A stretch of DNA of 64,000 nt from Leishmania donovani (GCF_000227135.1 NC_018255.1:777437-841436); one strand, 5' to 3'; positions 20,405 to 31,350 are shown, counted from the stretch's first letter. The notes: a model not told the origin generated them from the letters alone. Numbers and translations are program-made.

Positions 20405-20799
20405 GCTGAAGTCTTCGCCAGTAGCAAGCGGGAGAAACGATGGATTGGTTGCACAAGACTGCTTTGTTCAAGTACGTGTTTGGGGCGGTGTGAACGCTTG
20501 TTGACGCTGCACGTCAGAGGAGCGCGACGGATGGGGAAGAGACAACGCGAGGAGAAAGAGACAAAATGGGAGAAGAGTGAACGAAGGAGCCAAGAAGTCG
20601 AGAGCGCGGAGGCAACATCCGCTCAAATAAGAGCCGCGGAGACGCGGCACGAAACATATGTTTTTTTTTTTTGAGGGGGGATGGATTCGGCCTCATCTCC
20701 TTCCGAGATGGCGCTACAGCAAACGCTGCTGCTGTTGATGGAGACAGTGACGGCAGCGGCTGGCAGTGATGATGCTGAAGACGAGCCCTTTCGTTTTCC
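20405..20799. other. Spacer upstream of the LRR gene
   Basis: 5' flank of the LRR gene; purine-rich at 20530-20600 (transcript pyrimidine tract). No gene is recognised. Confidence 0.45.
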
Positions 20800-21368
20800 T
20801 TCCACGCCCATGCCGCCACACAACAAGAGCTAAGCTCATCTCCGCCCGGCCGGTCACAGGCCCCGTCGCGCGGCGCGAGGCAGCCGTAGGCACACGAGGT
20901 GCAGCAATGCCCAGACCCGGTCATCGGTGCATGGCTTCTGCCTCGAACCTTACCCACCCCCGCCCCACAGGTCGCCCCACAGCCACGCACATTATGCTGG
21001 CCATCACCCGGGGCATCCCTCTCGGGGGGGGGGGGCCAGGCTCACCCCGCCCCCAGTGGGCAGTGAGGGCCGGGGGTGGGACGCGTTCGAGTCACGCCGA
21101 CACTCCGCCCATCCTGTGGATGGCGAAAACGTGTGCGCGGTCGCGGGTCGCTCCGGCGCCACGCCATCCAGCACCGGACACTGCGGGCATCGGCAGTGAT
21201 ACATCGCTCTGACGTCCCTACGTCACGCGCGCCTGACCCTGTCACCACCAGAGTTGGTTGTGCAGTGGCAGGAATAGGGGCTGCTTGGCTTCCCCACAGA
21301 GAGAGTGGGCACTGGGCTCAGAGACACGACGCACAGAGGCATGTGCCCCCCCCGCGTCGTCATCAGGG
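20800..21368 (-). mobile_element. SIDER-type degenerate retroposon, copy B
   Basis: The closest relative of copy A (6389-6960). Both share a 12-G run (here ~21024-21035), the variant 5' region (GCACATGCCTCTGTGCGTCG on the minus strand) and the 3' extension up to GGGCGTGGAA. Orientation is the same as transcription. It lies about 1.1 kb downstream of the small membrane-protein gene at 22480-22809, probably in its 3'UTR. It carries no coding capacity. Confidence 0.8.
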
Positions 21369-22479
21369 GTGAAGATGCGCTCTTGAAGAAGAATCAGGGA
21401 AGCAAAGAGGGGAGGAGGGAAACATGAGCTGCTCTTGTCTACAGAGCCGCGCACGTCGTGCGAGATTTCCCTGGGGATCGCAAAGAGAGCCACCAGCAGC
21501 CCCAAGGTGAGAGACAGAGCGGATGGCGGTGAGCCGAGAAGAGGAAGAGGCGCAGAAGGGTACCGATCGAGTGGGAATGTGTCATGCGTGGATGACGCAA
21601 GACGAAAGAGTCGCTGCCGTGTCGCGTACGAGAAGGAGCCTCAAGGGAGGCCAGAGCGCATACAAATGCGTCCTTGTTCTCTACCCACGCCGTCGCTCCA
21701 CGGCGCGCCGGCCAGGCATGATGAGGTGGGCAAAGACACGTCACAGATAAAGAGAGCTGCATGGAAGAGATCCGCACGGAAGAGGCAGCGCGTCCCATCC
21801 TTCTCGTACCCATCTTTGAGGAGACCACGGCGTGTCTCCGGGGCCCCCTCTCGCGTAGCGAGAGAAGCATGGCACGTATGTGTGGATGTGTGCTGTGTGT
21901 GTGTGTGTGTCCGCACACGTCACCGCTTGTCCACCACCACTGCGACCCCTCTAGTTTTGCGCAAGCCTTTCGCTTTCCTTTTTTTCCGGCTCCACTGCGT
22001 TTACCTTCCCTGAAAGGACTCACTGCTGCGCACGCGGACACGCGAAGTGGGTAAGGGAGTGGGCGCATGCAGCGAAAAGCGATCAAGCCAACAGGAGAGA
22101 GAAAGGGGCGCGCATCGTAAGATGAGCGGGCTCACTTGCACGAACAGAGGTAAGATGATGAACGGATACAAGACTGAAAGCAAGCACACACAAGCGAAGA
22201 GGGGATTTAGTGCTCGAGGAAAAGACTGGGTCTCGACATGCACCAAGAATGCTGGCACGAGCAGAACACACAGCAGCTGCTGCAATATACAAGAGAAAAT
22301 GGAGCAGATTTAGAAGATAAAAGGGAGAGGGAGGGAAGCGCCATCCGCCGACAATGGCGCCTCACACACACACACACGCGCACACCTCCCTTCCTGAAAA
22401 GCGCGGCGTGGCTCAAGAGAGTAGAAGGCACAATTTGACAAAGGGTAGCCGAGAAGGGGGAACGACGCGAGGGGGCAGC
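21369..22479. other. Spacer between SIDER copy B and the 109-residue membrane protein gene
   Basis: Mixed sequence with GT-rich (21885-21915) and purine-rich parts. No gene is recognised. Confidence 0.5.
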
Positions 22480-22809
22480 TCAGATCGAACCTCTGTACGG
22501 CTCATGAAACGCCGACGATGGATGAGTGACGGCCGCACCGGCTGTCACGGGTGTGGCGAACGGCACCGCCACCGCCGGGGGTGGGCAGCGCTGCCTCGCC
22601 ATTGCCTCTGCCATCTCACGCACCACAAGCCGCTCAGACGGCAGCAGGCGCCATGCGGAGGTGGCATACAGGGTCACCAAGGCGAAGATCATGAGGGCCA
22701 CAAAGCGGTACTGCGGAACCGCGAGAATGCAGACGACGAGGTAGATGCAGATGGCGGCTAAGCAGACATAGTAGACTGCACTGCAGCACCCACCGGTAAC
22801 GCAAGCCAT
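22480..22809 (-). CDS. Small two-helix membrane protein, paralogue of the gene at 23831-24319
   Basis: 109 residues. Two hydrophobic helices occupy roughly residues 8-30 and 35-53 (including YYVCLAAICIYLVVCIL and FVALMIFALVTLYATSAW). The sequence just after the second helix, WRLLPSERLVVREMAEA, matches WRRLPSERRFVETKSAE in the neighbouring gene, with the same helix spacing, so the two are tandem paralogues. The C-terminal half is Pro/Ala/Val-rich and poorly conserved. Family and function are not recognised. A Cys cluster near the N-terminus (CVTGGCC) could be acylated. SIDER copy B lies downstream. Confidence 0.7.
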   Translation of the reverse strand: MACVTGGCCSAVYYVCLAAICIYLVVCILAVPQYRFVALMIFALVTLYATSAWRLLPSERLVVREMAEAMARQRCPPPAVAVPFATPVTAGAAVTHPSSAFHEPYRGSI

Positions 22810-23830
22810 TCCTCCTCTCTGTATATTGACTAGTCGTCCTACCGCGGGAAAGGACCTTCACACACACGCAAGGAGCGTCCAAAACACAGGAAAAAGGTCA
22901 GGAGCGGATAGAGGGAGTGTCTCGAGACAAAAAGGGGGAGGAAGCATGAAATGCAGTGCGCATCCGCTACAAAGGCTACCGAAGTTCTGTCGCCTTCCGC
23001 GGCGGAGACCCGGCGGCGTGTGCCGCTTTACACCCCTCCCTCCTTGTCCTTCCATTTCAGAAAGGAGAAGACGGCGCACAGAGAAAGAAGCGCGGTTTTC
23101 CCAGCACAGGTAACTGTACGCACCTCCCGCGGTCTCGTTCCACATGCATCTCGGCGGCATCCAGTTGCCACAGTGAATTAACACACACAACCACAGTTGA
23201 TTCTTCTCTCTTCTTGTCGACTTGTTACTTGGACCGAGTGGGTGATCATCGGCATCGCAGAAGGGTAGGCAGAGTGTGTTTATCAGTGGTGGCACGAACA
23301 TGCACACACGCGCACCTGAGTGCGCGATTTCGATGCACCCCTCAGGAGAGAGAGAGTTATAAAATCGAAGGAGAGGCGGAAAGATGCCGAGAAGAGCGGA
23401 CACCAAAGGCAGAAATAGGAGAATTAGCAGAAAAGGGAGTACAAGACGAGGAGAGGGGACAAAGACGGAGAGAGCAACACACGCACAAATGTGGTGACTG
23501 CACCACCTGTGCTGGTTAGAGTGGGTGAGGGATGTGTGGGCGAAGGTGTGAAAGCGTGTTTGGACGGCAAACACAGAGAGAAAAAAAAACGAGAAGGATA
23601 GCGAAAGCAGTAAACAAAGAGAAGACACCCTCGTCCGCACACACGCACGTACGCATCTGTATATAGACACATACATGTACATCCCAGCACACGCACATGT
23701 ACAGACGCATACTGAGTGGGGGCAGCGCCGAGTATTCGTAGAGCGAGCAGGAGAGCTGGGGAAGTTGGTAACCAGCTACAGGCGCGCCACAATGGTGTCG
23801 GTAGTTGCCCCGCCATCGGTGGTGCAAGCG
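22810..23830. other. Spacer between the two paralogous membrane-protein genes
   Basis: Contains purine-rich sequence at ~23340-23480 and CA/GT-rich stretches at ~23636-23710. No gene is recognised. Confidence 0.5.
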
Positions 23831-24319
23831 TCAGCGAACCGGGTGGGGCAACTGCCGATGGTGGCGTTGAGCCTCCGGCATTTCATCCGCGTGGCCGCAC
23901 GAAGAGTCCGATCCCGCAAGAGCGTAGAAGCCGCCACACCGGAGCAGAATGACCTCAGCGCTCTTCGTCTCCACAAAGCGCCTCTCCGATGGCAGGCGCC
24001 GCCAAAGGGAAAAGGCAGCAGTCGGTATCAGTAGGGCCCACACAATCACGGGGCCGCGCCATGTGGCGGACATGGCTATCACGTACGCCATGAAGGCGTA
24101 CACGAGCATCAGCCCACACCAGTACGTGACGACAAAGAGCAGCGGCACAATGCGCACATCAAGTGGCTGCACCTCGCTGTGGCCTGCATGCGTTGCTGCG
24201 GCGGCCGCGACACCACGCTGCGAGCTCTCTGGAACTACTGTGAAGTCCGGCGGTGGTGCAGAGAGCGCGTCCATTGGTGCCTCCATCGGAAAATGAGGAG
24301 AGGAATCTGTGTGGGGCAT
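23831..24319 (-). CDS. Small two-helix membrane protein, paralogue of the gene at 22480-22809
   Basis: 162 residues from the ATG at 24319 (MPHTDSSPHFP). The frame is open further to 24547, but the extra 76 residues are UTR-like. A Pro/Ala/Ser-rich N-terminal region precedes two hydrophobic helices near residues 53-73 and 79-98 (VPLLFVVTYWCGLMLVYAF and VIVWALLIPTAAF). Directly after follows WRRLPSERRFVETKSAE, the block shared with the 109-residue neighbour. The tail beyond this block does not resemble the neighbour. No known family recognised; probably endomembrane or plasma membrane. Confidence 0.65.
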   Translation of the reverse strand: MPHTDSSPHFPMEAPMDALSAPPPDFTVVPESSQRGVAAAAATHAGHSEVQPLDVRIVPLLFVVTYWCGLMLVYAFMAYVIAMSATWRGPVIVWALLIPTAAFSLWRRLPSERRFVETKSAEVILLRCGGFYALAGSDSSCGHADEMPEAQRHHRQLPHPVR

Positions 24320-25151
24320 AAGGCCAGCAAGCGTTGTGCGCCTTCTTTTTGCTCCTCGACGCAGCGGGGCCTCCTCTCGAACCAAGAAACAGGATTGCGC
24401 GCCTGATGCCGCGAGAGGGTGGTGAGTCGTTGATTTCTGCTGCTTCAGTGGGAATGGCCGCCGCTGAAGGGCAACGGAGCCCGATAAAAAAAGAAGACAG
24501 AAAGCGTGTCGGCGAGGAAAAACACGAGTTAAGTTCTTTTTTTTCATGCTTCAAAGATGGTCGCCGAGAGTGAGGAGGCGAGGGCGGTGTGGAATGGAAG
24601 AGAGAGTTGGGGGAAGGGGGGCGTGGAGACGCATCGACTGTGGGAGTGCGCATGCGTGAGCGCGTGACACGAACTGGTCACATTCAGATGAGGGAATGCC
24701 CATAAAGAAGAGAGATGGAAAAGGCGCTTTTCTTTTCTGCGTTGTCAACGCCTCACCCCTAACGAGCACGTCATTGCATACACGCATAACATGGAAAAGG
24801 GGGGCTGGAAAAAGGGAGCAGTCGCTGCAGCAGCGTGCCCCCTCACCACTAAACGAAATCACGCTCAAGTACATATTCACTTCATAGAAACGAGTGCTCG
24901 CGTCCGGCCCGAGACCTGCAACGGAGGTCGCCAGCGCAAACACCGACACTTCAAGCCCAGCGGGGAAGCATGGCCTGGTGGGAGTAAACACGCGCACGCC
25001 ACCGCAGCTCCCTCCCACCGCAAGCCATCACTAGTGAATCAGCTGCTGAAGGTGAGGAAGGAAGGGCTGGGATGGCGTTGTTAAGACGAGGAAATCAGGC
25101 GCGTGCGAGAAACACACGATGTGGGCCTCGCGTCAGCAGTGTTGCGCTCGT
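24320..25151. other. Spacer downstream of the broken gene
   Basis: Includes a T-run at ~24537-24545 (plus strand) and no recognisable gene or element. Confidence 0.5.
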
Positions 25152-25695
25152 TTACAATCTCTGCTCTATCCTTTTTTGTCTGGTCATAGTCGCCCTCGTG
25201 TCCCTCCCTTCGTAAGACGGTGACTCGGTCCGTTCAGGTGCCTCGTCCTTGAACGCACTTGTCCTCTCCTTTGTCATGCGTGCATACGCGTCCATCTGCG
25301 CCCCTGTGTGACCGACTGAACGCCAGTTGATGAATACTCCTGCCCTCGCCGGTGCGAGATCAAAGAGAGAAAAAATGAGGTTAAGAGAGAGGAGAAGATA
25401 TTTGCTGTGTTCATGGGCCCCATCCCCGTTTTCTGGCCTACTACGGGCAATGTCGCCAAACATTTCGAGCGCGGTCAGGCGGAGAATGATCTGTGGCTTT
25501 AGGCGTTGGACCTTGTGAAATCGACTCGCCGTTTTCCACGCGAGCAGCAGCAGACAACGCACCAGGGGTGGGGGGGTTCTGTGATGCAGCATATCGAGAG
25601 CACGTCATTTTTCGCTTCACCGGCCTCGCCCGTTGGAGGAGAGCTGGGTTGCCATCCGCTCTGAGTGCTGTGTCCATCAGCGTGAGAGCCCGCCT

Positions 25696-25946
25696 TGAAG
25701 CTTGCCAAGCCTCCTGAAGATGCTGATGATGTGGCCAGCGCACGTGTGCCTTGCCTGCACCGACGCTGCAGTAGCATGAGCGAACAGCACTGCTGTGTGT
25801 GCTCCTTCGGCGGAGGGCCGCTGACACTCGCGACCATGCGGCTACGCGGGACCACAGGCTGCGTATCTGCCGCCACGTGGTGGTGCCCCCGAATGCCTTG
25901 CATGCGCTGCCCGACACTCCCCCCCCCAGCATCCGCCAACACAACC
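25696..25946. repeat. 251-base duplicated block left of assembly gap 1
   Basis: Identical to 26046-26296 on the other side of the N run. It is probably the overlapping ends of two contigs that were scaffolded but not merged; a true ~350-base tandem repeat is the alternative. Confidence 0.85.
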
Positions 25947-26045
25947 NNNNNNNNNNNNNNNNNNNNNNNNNNNNNNNNNNNNNNNNNNNNNNNNNNNNNN
26001 NNNNNNNNNNNNNNNNNNNNNNNNNNNNNNNNNNNNNNNNNNNNN
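25947..26045. other. Assembly gap 1 (99 N)
   Basis: Unknown sequence inside the broken gene, flanked by identical 251-base blocks. Confidence 0.99.
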
Positions 26046-26296
26046 TGAAGCTTGCCAAGCCTCCTGAAGATGCTGATGATGTGGCCAGCGCACGTGTGCC
26101 TTGCCTGCACCGACGCTGCAGTAGCATGAGCGAACAGCACTGCTGTGTGTGCTCCTTCGGCGGAGGGCCGCTGACACTCGCGACCATGCGGCTACGCGGG
26201 ACCACAGGCTGCGTATCTGCCGCCACGTGGTGGTGCCCCCGAATGCCTTGCATGCGCTGCCCGACACTCCCCCCCCCAGCATCCGCCAACACAACC
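26046..26296. repeat. 251-base duplicated block right of assembly gap 1
   Basis: Second copy of 25696-25946; see that entry. Confidence 0.85.
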
Positions 26297-26961
26297 TTCG
26301 GCTGTGTTGCACGCGTGACTAACGGCCATGACAGTAGCCGCAGCAGCGCATGCTCGCTTTACACGGCGGCAGAGGCTCCGTGGCGTCCGTAAACTTAGTT
26401 CCACGTATGGCAATCTCAGCTCGCACCTCTAGCAAGATGAAGCGGCATTCCCGAGCCGACACAGCCTCGTTGGCCAGCGTCTTGTACGCCGCCGAGGAGA
26501 CACTGATGAGAATCCTCACGTTGTCTTCGGTGTGCTGGAGCTCGAGTCCGGGGCTCGTGGAGGGCGATGTGGGGCTGGGGACTCCCCGATCACTTTCAAC
26601 ACGTTCCAAGAGAAGGTGGCGGCTCTCTTCACGCGGCATCTCTTCCTCCCGCCAGGTAGGGAAGCTTTTCGAAGCGCCACTTGCAGGCGCCTGCTGCGTC
26701 TTGTCTTTTCGAGCTGCGTAATGCACGCCCCGGCGAGATCTAAGTCATTTTCGCGAGAGATGTGCATGATGGTTGCGTTGCGGGTGCAACACCGCGACCC
26801 ATCGGAGTCTTCCCAATGGGGGTCCCGCAATGACACCTCTGTGATGCCGCACTGATTGAAGGGCACGTGGTCCTCACATCAAACTCTGTGATCGACAGGG
26901 TGGAGGTGCCTTCCTTTAGCATGACCAGCCCATGCGCACCTGGGGGCGCGTGCATGATCGC

Positions 26962-27058
26962 AGAGAAGGTGGCGGCTCTCTTCACGCGGCATCTCTTCCT
27001 CCCGCCAGGTAGGGAAGCTTTTCGAAGCGCCACTTGCAGGCGCCTGCTGCGTCTTGTC
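26962..27058. repeat. ~97-base block repeated from 26611-26707
   Basis: The sequence left of gap 2 (from GAGAAGGTGGCGGCTC to GCGTCTTGTC) repeats 26611-26707. The ~55 bases just before it (26907-26961) recur right of the gap at 27158-27212. This is a scrambled pair of overlaps typical of a mis-joined repeat or contig end, or the edges of a collapsed ~350-base tandem array. Confidence 0.8.
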
Positions 27059-27157
27059 NNNNNNNNNNNNNNNNNNNNNNNNNNNNNNNNNNNNNNNNNN
27101 NNNNNNNNNNNNNNNNNNNNNNNNNNNNNNNNNNNNNNNNNNNNNNNNNNNNNNNNN
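27059..27157. other. Assembly gap 2 (99 N)
   Basis: Unknown sequence within the broken gene; flanks carry duplicated sequence on both sides. Confidence 0.99.
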
Positions 27158-27293
27158 TGCCTTCCTTTAGCATGACCAGCCCATGCGCACCTGGGGGCGC
27201 GTGCATGATCGCATTAAAACGTTATCGGGGCCAGTCCCGCGTGTGTGAGGGGAGCGCCAGCATGGCGTACACAATGTGACGTGAATGGGCCAA

Positions 27294-27427
27294 CGTCGGG
27301 CATGTAGTCTGTGAGTCGCCTTCTACCTTTTTCAGTGCAGCGGGGACGTGATCGTACGTACGAGGCGCGGGAAACAAGGAGAAGGAGGGAGGAAGAAGAG
27401 AGTCCAGATACGCCATCCTTCGACCTT
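27294..27427 (-). repeat. 134-base block identical to the left window edge
   Basis: Identical to positions 1-134 of the window. It covers the start codon (27416) and the first 41 codons of the broken gene plus 11 bases upstream; similarity fades quickly further upstream. Confidence 0.9.
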
Positions 27428-28138
27428 GGTTGATGCATGTCTATGCTAGCATATGCGATCCGCACAAAAGACGGCTGAATATGTGGGGAAAGGGGCACAT
27501 GTGGCGCTAGCAGATAAAGCACCACAAACGCATACGCTGATGCGTGCGCCCATATGACCATCTGATGTTAAATACGTGAATGTGAAAGTAGAAGCCTCGA
27601 CAGCACACGAGCCCCAACACGCACACACGTGCAACGTATCCGTTTAAAAGGAGAAAAAAACGATCAGCACGATATAGCGCTGACATGTATACAACAAATA
27701 GGCAAGGAACAACATGGAAAGGAAAACAGGAGTCGGCAGCGTTCACAAAACGCTCCGTGAACATCATGCACGCACACACGCACACACGCACACACACACG
27801 CATACACAGAGAAAAAGAAAAGAACGAAGGAGTGCACATGCTTTTGCGGGCATCTATGTGTATGCGTGTTGGCGCGTATCGGTGTGCGTATACGTCCGTC
27901 TTGCATGTAAAACCGAAGCGACAGAAGGCCTGAAGCGAAGGGAAGGAGAAGCCGTGAAAAGAGCAGCCGCACAAAGCAAAAAAGGGAAAACGCCGATAAG
28001 ACCAGAAAGAGGAGATGTCACTGTACACCAAGCCTTGTGGTGGTCGTGGTCGTTGCGTGTTGATTGGCTGTCTTGGGTGTTGCTGCTCTTCGTCTTGATT
28101 CCACAAACGTGCACATACACACGTGCATGGCGGGGGGG

Positions 28139-28237
28139 NNNNNNNNNNNNNNNNNNNNNNNNNNNNNNNNNNNNNNNNNNNNNNNNNNNNNNNNNNNNNN
28201 NNNNNNNNNNNNNNNNNNNNNNNNNNNNNNNNNNNNN
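28139..28237. other. Assembly gap 3 (99 N)
   Basis: Preceded by a G run (GGCGGGGGGG). Unlike the other two gaps, no duplicated flanks were seen. Confidence 0.99.
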
Positions 28238-30277
28238 GTAAAGAGCCTTTAAAGCGTACCGTGGTTCATCGCACCGGCTGGACAAGAACAGAACGCACAC
28301 ATGCGCACCCGAGCAAGCAAGCAAGCGAGAGAGAGAGGGCACGTAAAAGAGACACGTAAAGATGACTGAAGAGACGGAGCACAGGAAAAGAGGGCATCGT
28401 GACAGCACGGGAAAGTGGAGGCAGACAGAGACGCATAGCTGGGAAAGAAGAGAAGATGAGAAAGGAGACGCCTTAACGTTTAATCGCACGTTCGTCTGCT
28501 GATTCCGTACCCTCCAATTTCGTTCTTCACGAGACGAATGAAGCGAAACACAAAAGCGAGGAAGTGAGGAGCAACGCGTGCAGCCGACACACGCCTTCAG
28601 ACCTCATCACTGCCGCTACACGCACAGAGACGCAACGACGCAAACTGGCAGATAGATCCAAAGCGGGGGCGTGCGCTGAGGCGCAGCATCGCCTGTCCTT
28701 TTTTTTTTCCGACAGCGCACCAATCAGCAGGCAAGAGCGAAGGGAGAGCGGGCAAAGGAGATCAACCACGCAGCGGTCGTGAATGGCAAGCCAGGGGGAG
28801 ATGTGAGTGCGCAGTGGAGGGAGAGGCGAGGGAAAGGAGGATGAAGGTGTCGTCTCAGATTTGTTTTTCGTGATAAGCTCAAGAAGGTAGGCAGAGACCT
28901 TGCTGACCACACACAAAGCCTCCTCTCCGCCCTGCCACCATCACCACATGTTTATTTTGTCCTTCCTGTTTCCCAAGCAACTCGATCGGCATTTTTCATG
29001 CGCATTACCGCTATTCTTTGTCCTTGGGATAGAGGGTCTGCCTGTGTTCATGCATGCCTTCCTGCCGCTGACCTCCGATAATCTGCTCACATACCCTCTC
29101 TCCTTCGCTGCTGTGTTTCGCCGCTCATCCGTGCAGTTGCTGCTCCTCGTGTGACGCCATCTCCCGGGTCTGCTTTCTCTCTCTCCCTCTCCTCTAGATC
29201 TTATTCACGACTCCCATAGGATTAGGACTCGTCTTCGCTGCCTTCGACGTGCTTGATGTTTTTTGAATCGCATGCATCCCGATACAAAACAACAGATGAA
29301 GCCGCGAAAAGGAAACGTTGATAAAAAAGCTTGGTGCGTCTTAAGGCGGTTCGCAGTCTTACTCGCGTTCATCATGGTGTGTGCGTGCCTGTTGAGGGGT
29401 GCGTACTTCTTCGGCGCACCGGTCACTGGGTAGTTCTTGAGTCCAGCTGGTGTTGCACAAGCCTCGCACACCCTCATCCATTCGCTTGCCCTTTCAGTTT
29501 CGTGCAGCGGCTCACAAGCACACGCATGTGCGCTTCATCGCTAACAGAAAATATTCAAGCGCGCCATCACACCCGCTATCAGCCCATGTACTGCGTGCGC
29601 TCTCGCTCTCACCTCCGCCTAATTCCTCAGACATCCTCGCTAACGCGTGCGTGTCTCTGTTTGCATGTCCCTCTCTCTCTTTTATTCCCGTGCGCTACTC
29701 GTTTTCTGGAAGTGTTCTGGCTGTGCTGCAGAGGTGGCGCCCATGAAACAATCGAGGAAAATAACATAAATTGTCGTGCAAGCAGTCGACTCCGTTGGTG
29801 GAAGAACCACCAAGAACAACAACAAAGGGAGCACACATGCATACACATACATGTTCTCACACGCGAACGTGCGCGGGTGCTCGCATATATGTGTGTATGC
29901 GTGTGTGTGAGACATAGATGTGAGGGAGGGACAGGGGTAGCACGAAGCTTCCCGTGCACTTGGATTGCTGCTTTCATTGCGTGTTTCTGTATGTGTGTGT
30001 GCGTGCGTGTGTGTGTGTGTGTTTCCTCCATAAACTAGAGAAAAAAAAGAAACAGTTAAGGAAAAAAGGGGCAGGAGTCTGATGACGCCCACTGGGTCAC
30101 TGAGGGGGAAGGGGGAAAGGAGCGAGGTATCAACGCCTCACTCGAATGCCCCACCAAGCACACAAGCGCGTACACACTTGTAAGCAGAGTGGAGGGGGGA
30201 ATCGACACAGACACACACATGCTCACGCACGCACGGGGAGAGAAGCCAAAGAAACAAGCAAAACGGCACTCGTGTGT

Positions 30278-30304
30278 GGGGGAAGGGGAGGGGAGGGGAG
30301 GGGA
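30278..30304 (+). repeat. G-rich GGGGA repeat (possible G-quadruplex)
   Basis: Five G-runs of four or more (GGGGGAAGGGGAGGGGAGGGGAGGGG pattern, 30278-30304) on the plus strand, which is the template strand for this transcription unit. Confidence 0.6.
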
Positions 30305-31039
30305 AAAAGTGGTAAGCGCCGGGAAAAGAGAGTGGGGAGAGAAAGAGAGGGGAAAGAGAACCACTCATGTTGAATGTCGTCATGAAAACGGGAAAGCACA
30401 CAAAAAAGGTAACGGAATAGCATGCAAGACACACAAAGGGCGAGGAAAAGCTGAAGAAAAAAGGCGGGGAGCATGGAGGGGCATTCAAAAAGTGGAAAAC
30501 ACCAATGCAGTGAGGGCGTTGCGAGACTTCCAGAAGAGCGAAGGCGACGGAGGAAACGCGTGAAAGAAACGAAGGAAAGTGGGCTTAGCGGAGAGAGAGG
30601 GAAGAAGAAAGCGTATAAGGGTGCCCCTGTGTAAGCATGTATGCATGTGCGTCGGTGCCCGTAGTCGTGTTTCACTTCGCCGCGCGTGCAGTGCAGACTC
30701 AACTACGCACTCCAATGTGCTGAAAGACCTCGGGCAGTCGATCACGTCGCACGAGAAGACAGTCATCGCCGATGTCGCAAAAAAGCATACAGCAAAACAA
30801 AACAGGCTTCATCAGGTAGAGCTCTAGCATCCGCCACCTCAACTGCCAAGGGCCGTAAGAAAGGGTATCCACGCATACGGGAAAAGAGAGAGACCAACGG
30901 GTGCGTATGCCCAGATACGCACAAATGCAAGCAAACACGAAGATGGTTAAAGTTATCAGTCAGGCAACATAAAATTTCCAACGTGTCATTCTACAGCCGG
31001 AAAGTCAGCAAATAGACGCATACACAATCACAGGTCTCG

Positions 31040-31350
31040 TGTCTCTGTGGCACTGCAGCTATGCCAGGGATCCGGCCCCGCTAGCACCGCGTGGCGTCGT
31101 TCCGTCCATTGCAACGTCACTGCCTCACAGCGCAGCCGAGGTCCCGGATCACGCTCAACATCACTGCAGCGCAGCAAAGGCAGAAAAGCGGTAGGCGGGT
31201 GCATATGTTTTCCGAATCGTCGCGCGGGGTTCGTAGTGCGCCGGCCCAAGCGTGACCATCACGACGGCGCATCTCTTCCGCACAGCGCCGCCCCAGACCC
31301 GTCCGCCGACACCGAGAGTGGGTACTACGCCCTGATTCCGCGGTGAGGTG
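31040..31350 (-). mobile_element. Diverged SIDER-type element, copy E
   Basis: The right end, read on the minus strand, has CACCTCACCGCGGAATCAGGGCGTAGTACCCACTCTC (31310-31350 region), which aligns with CACCTCAGCGTGGTATCAGGGTCCAGTACCCACTCTC at the 5' end of the copy at 55 kb. This is the putative ~79-base signature. The interior is otherwise unlike copies A-D, so it belongs to another or much older subfamily. Left boundary is uncertain. Confidence 0.6.

Larger units (their letters stand above)
25152..27416 (-). pseudogene. Broken gene (frameshifts and an in-frame stop) interrupted by two assembly gaps
   Basis: Coding-like segments in successive frames share one direction. The 5' end (27416, MAYLDSLLPPSF) is identical to the gene cut by the left window edge. 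It reads to SHTRDWPR and a TAA at 27222-27224, then the same frame continues past the stop into HGLVMLKEG. To the left the sense moves by one base (near 26880) into FNQCGITEVSLRD and HISRENDLDLAGAC, and again near 26705 into SRHLLLERVES and VRILISVSSAAYKTLANEA. The last segment (25152-~25530) contains KPQIILRLTALEMFG and YLLLSLNLIFSLFDL and ends at 25152. The family is not recognised. Either this is a decayed paralogue of the left-edge gene or a real gene damaged by poor assembly; sequence repeated beside both N runs favours at least some assembly error. Confidence 0.5.
27431..31039. other. Gene-poor region, first part, with assembly gap
   Basis: No convincing gene on either strand over 3.6 kb. 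It holds CA/GT runs (27770-27800, 29880-30020), purine runs (28320-28460), a pyrimidine-rich plus-strand stretch at 28895-29200, and a GGGGA-type G-rich run at 30278-30304. It is presumably kinase 3'UTR/spacer plus the 5' flank of the broken gene. Two short frames that look slightly better than background (plus strand 28948-29154 and 30660-30827) have no recognised relatives and I did not call them. Confidence 0.5.

Noticed and set aside
28900..29154. Plus-strand hydrophobic 84-codon frame
   Set aside because: It lies in a pyrimidine-rich tract, which generates Leu/Phe/Ser runs by itself, and is antisense to the unit.
30579..30827. Plus-strand frame ending with SNVLKDLGQSITSHEKTVIAD
   Set aside because: The last ~35 residues look protein-like but the first half is low-complexity, and no family is recognised.
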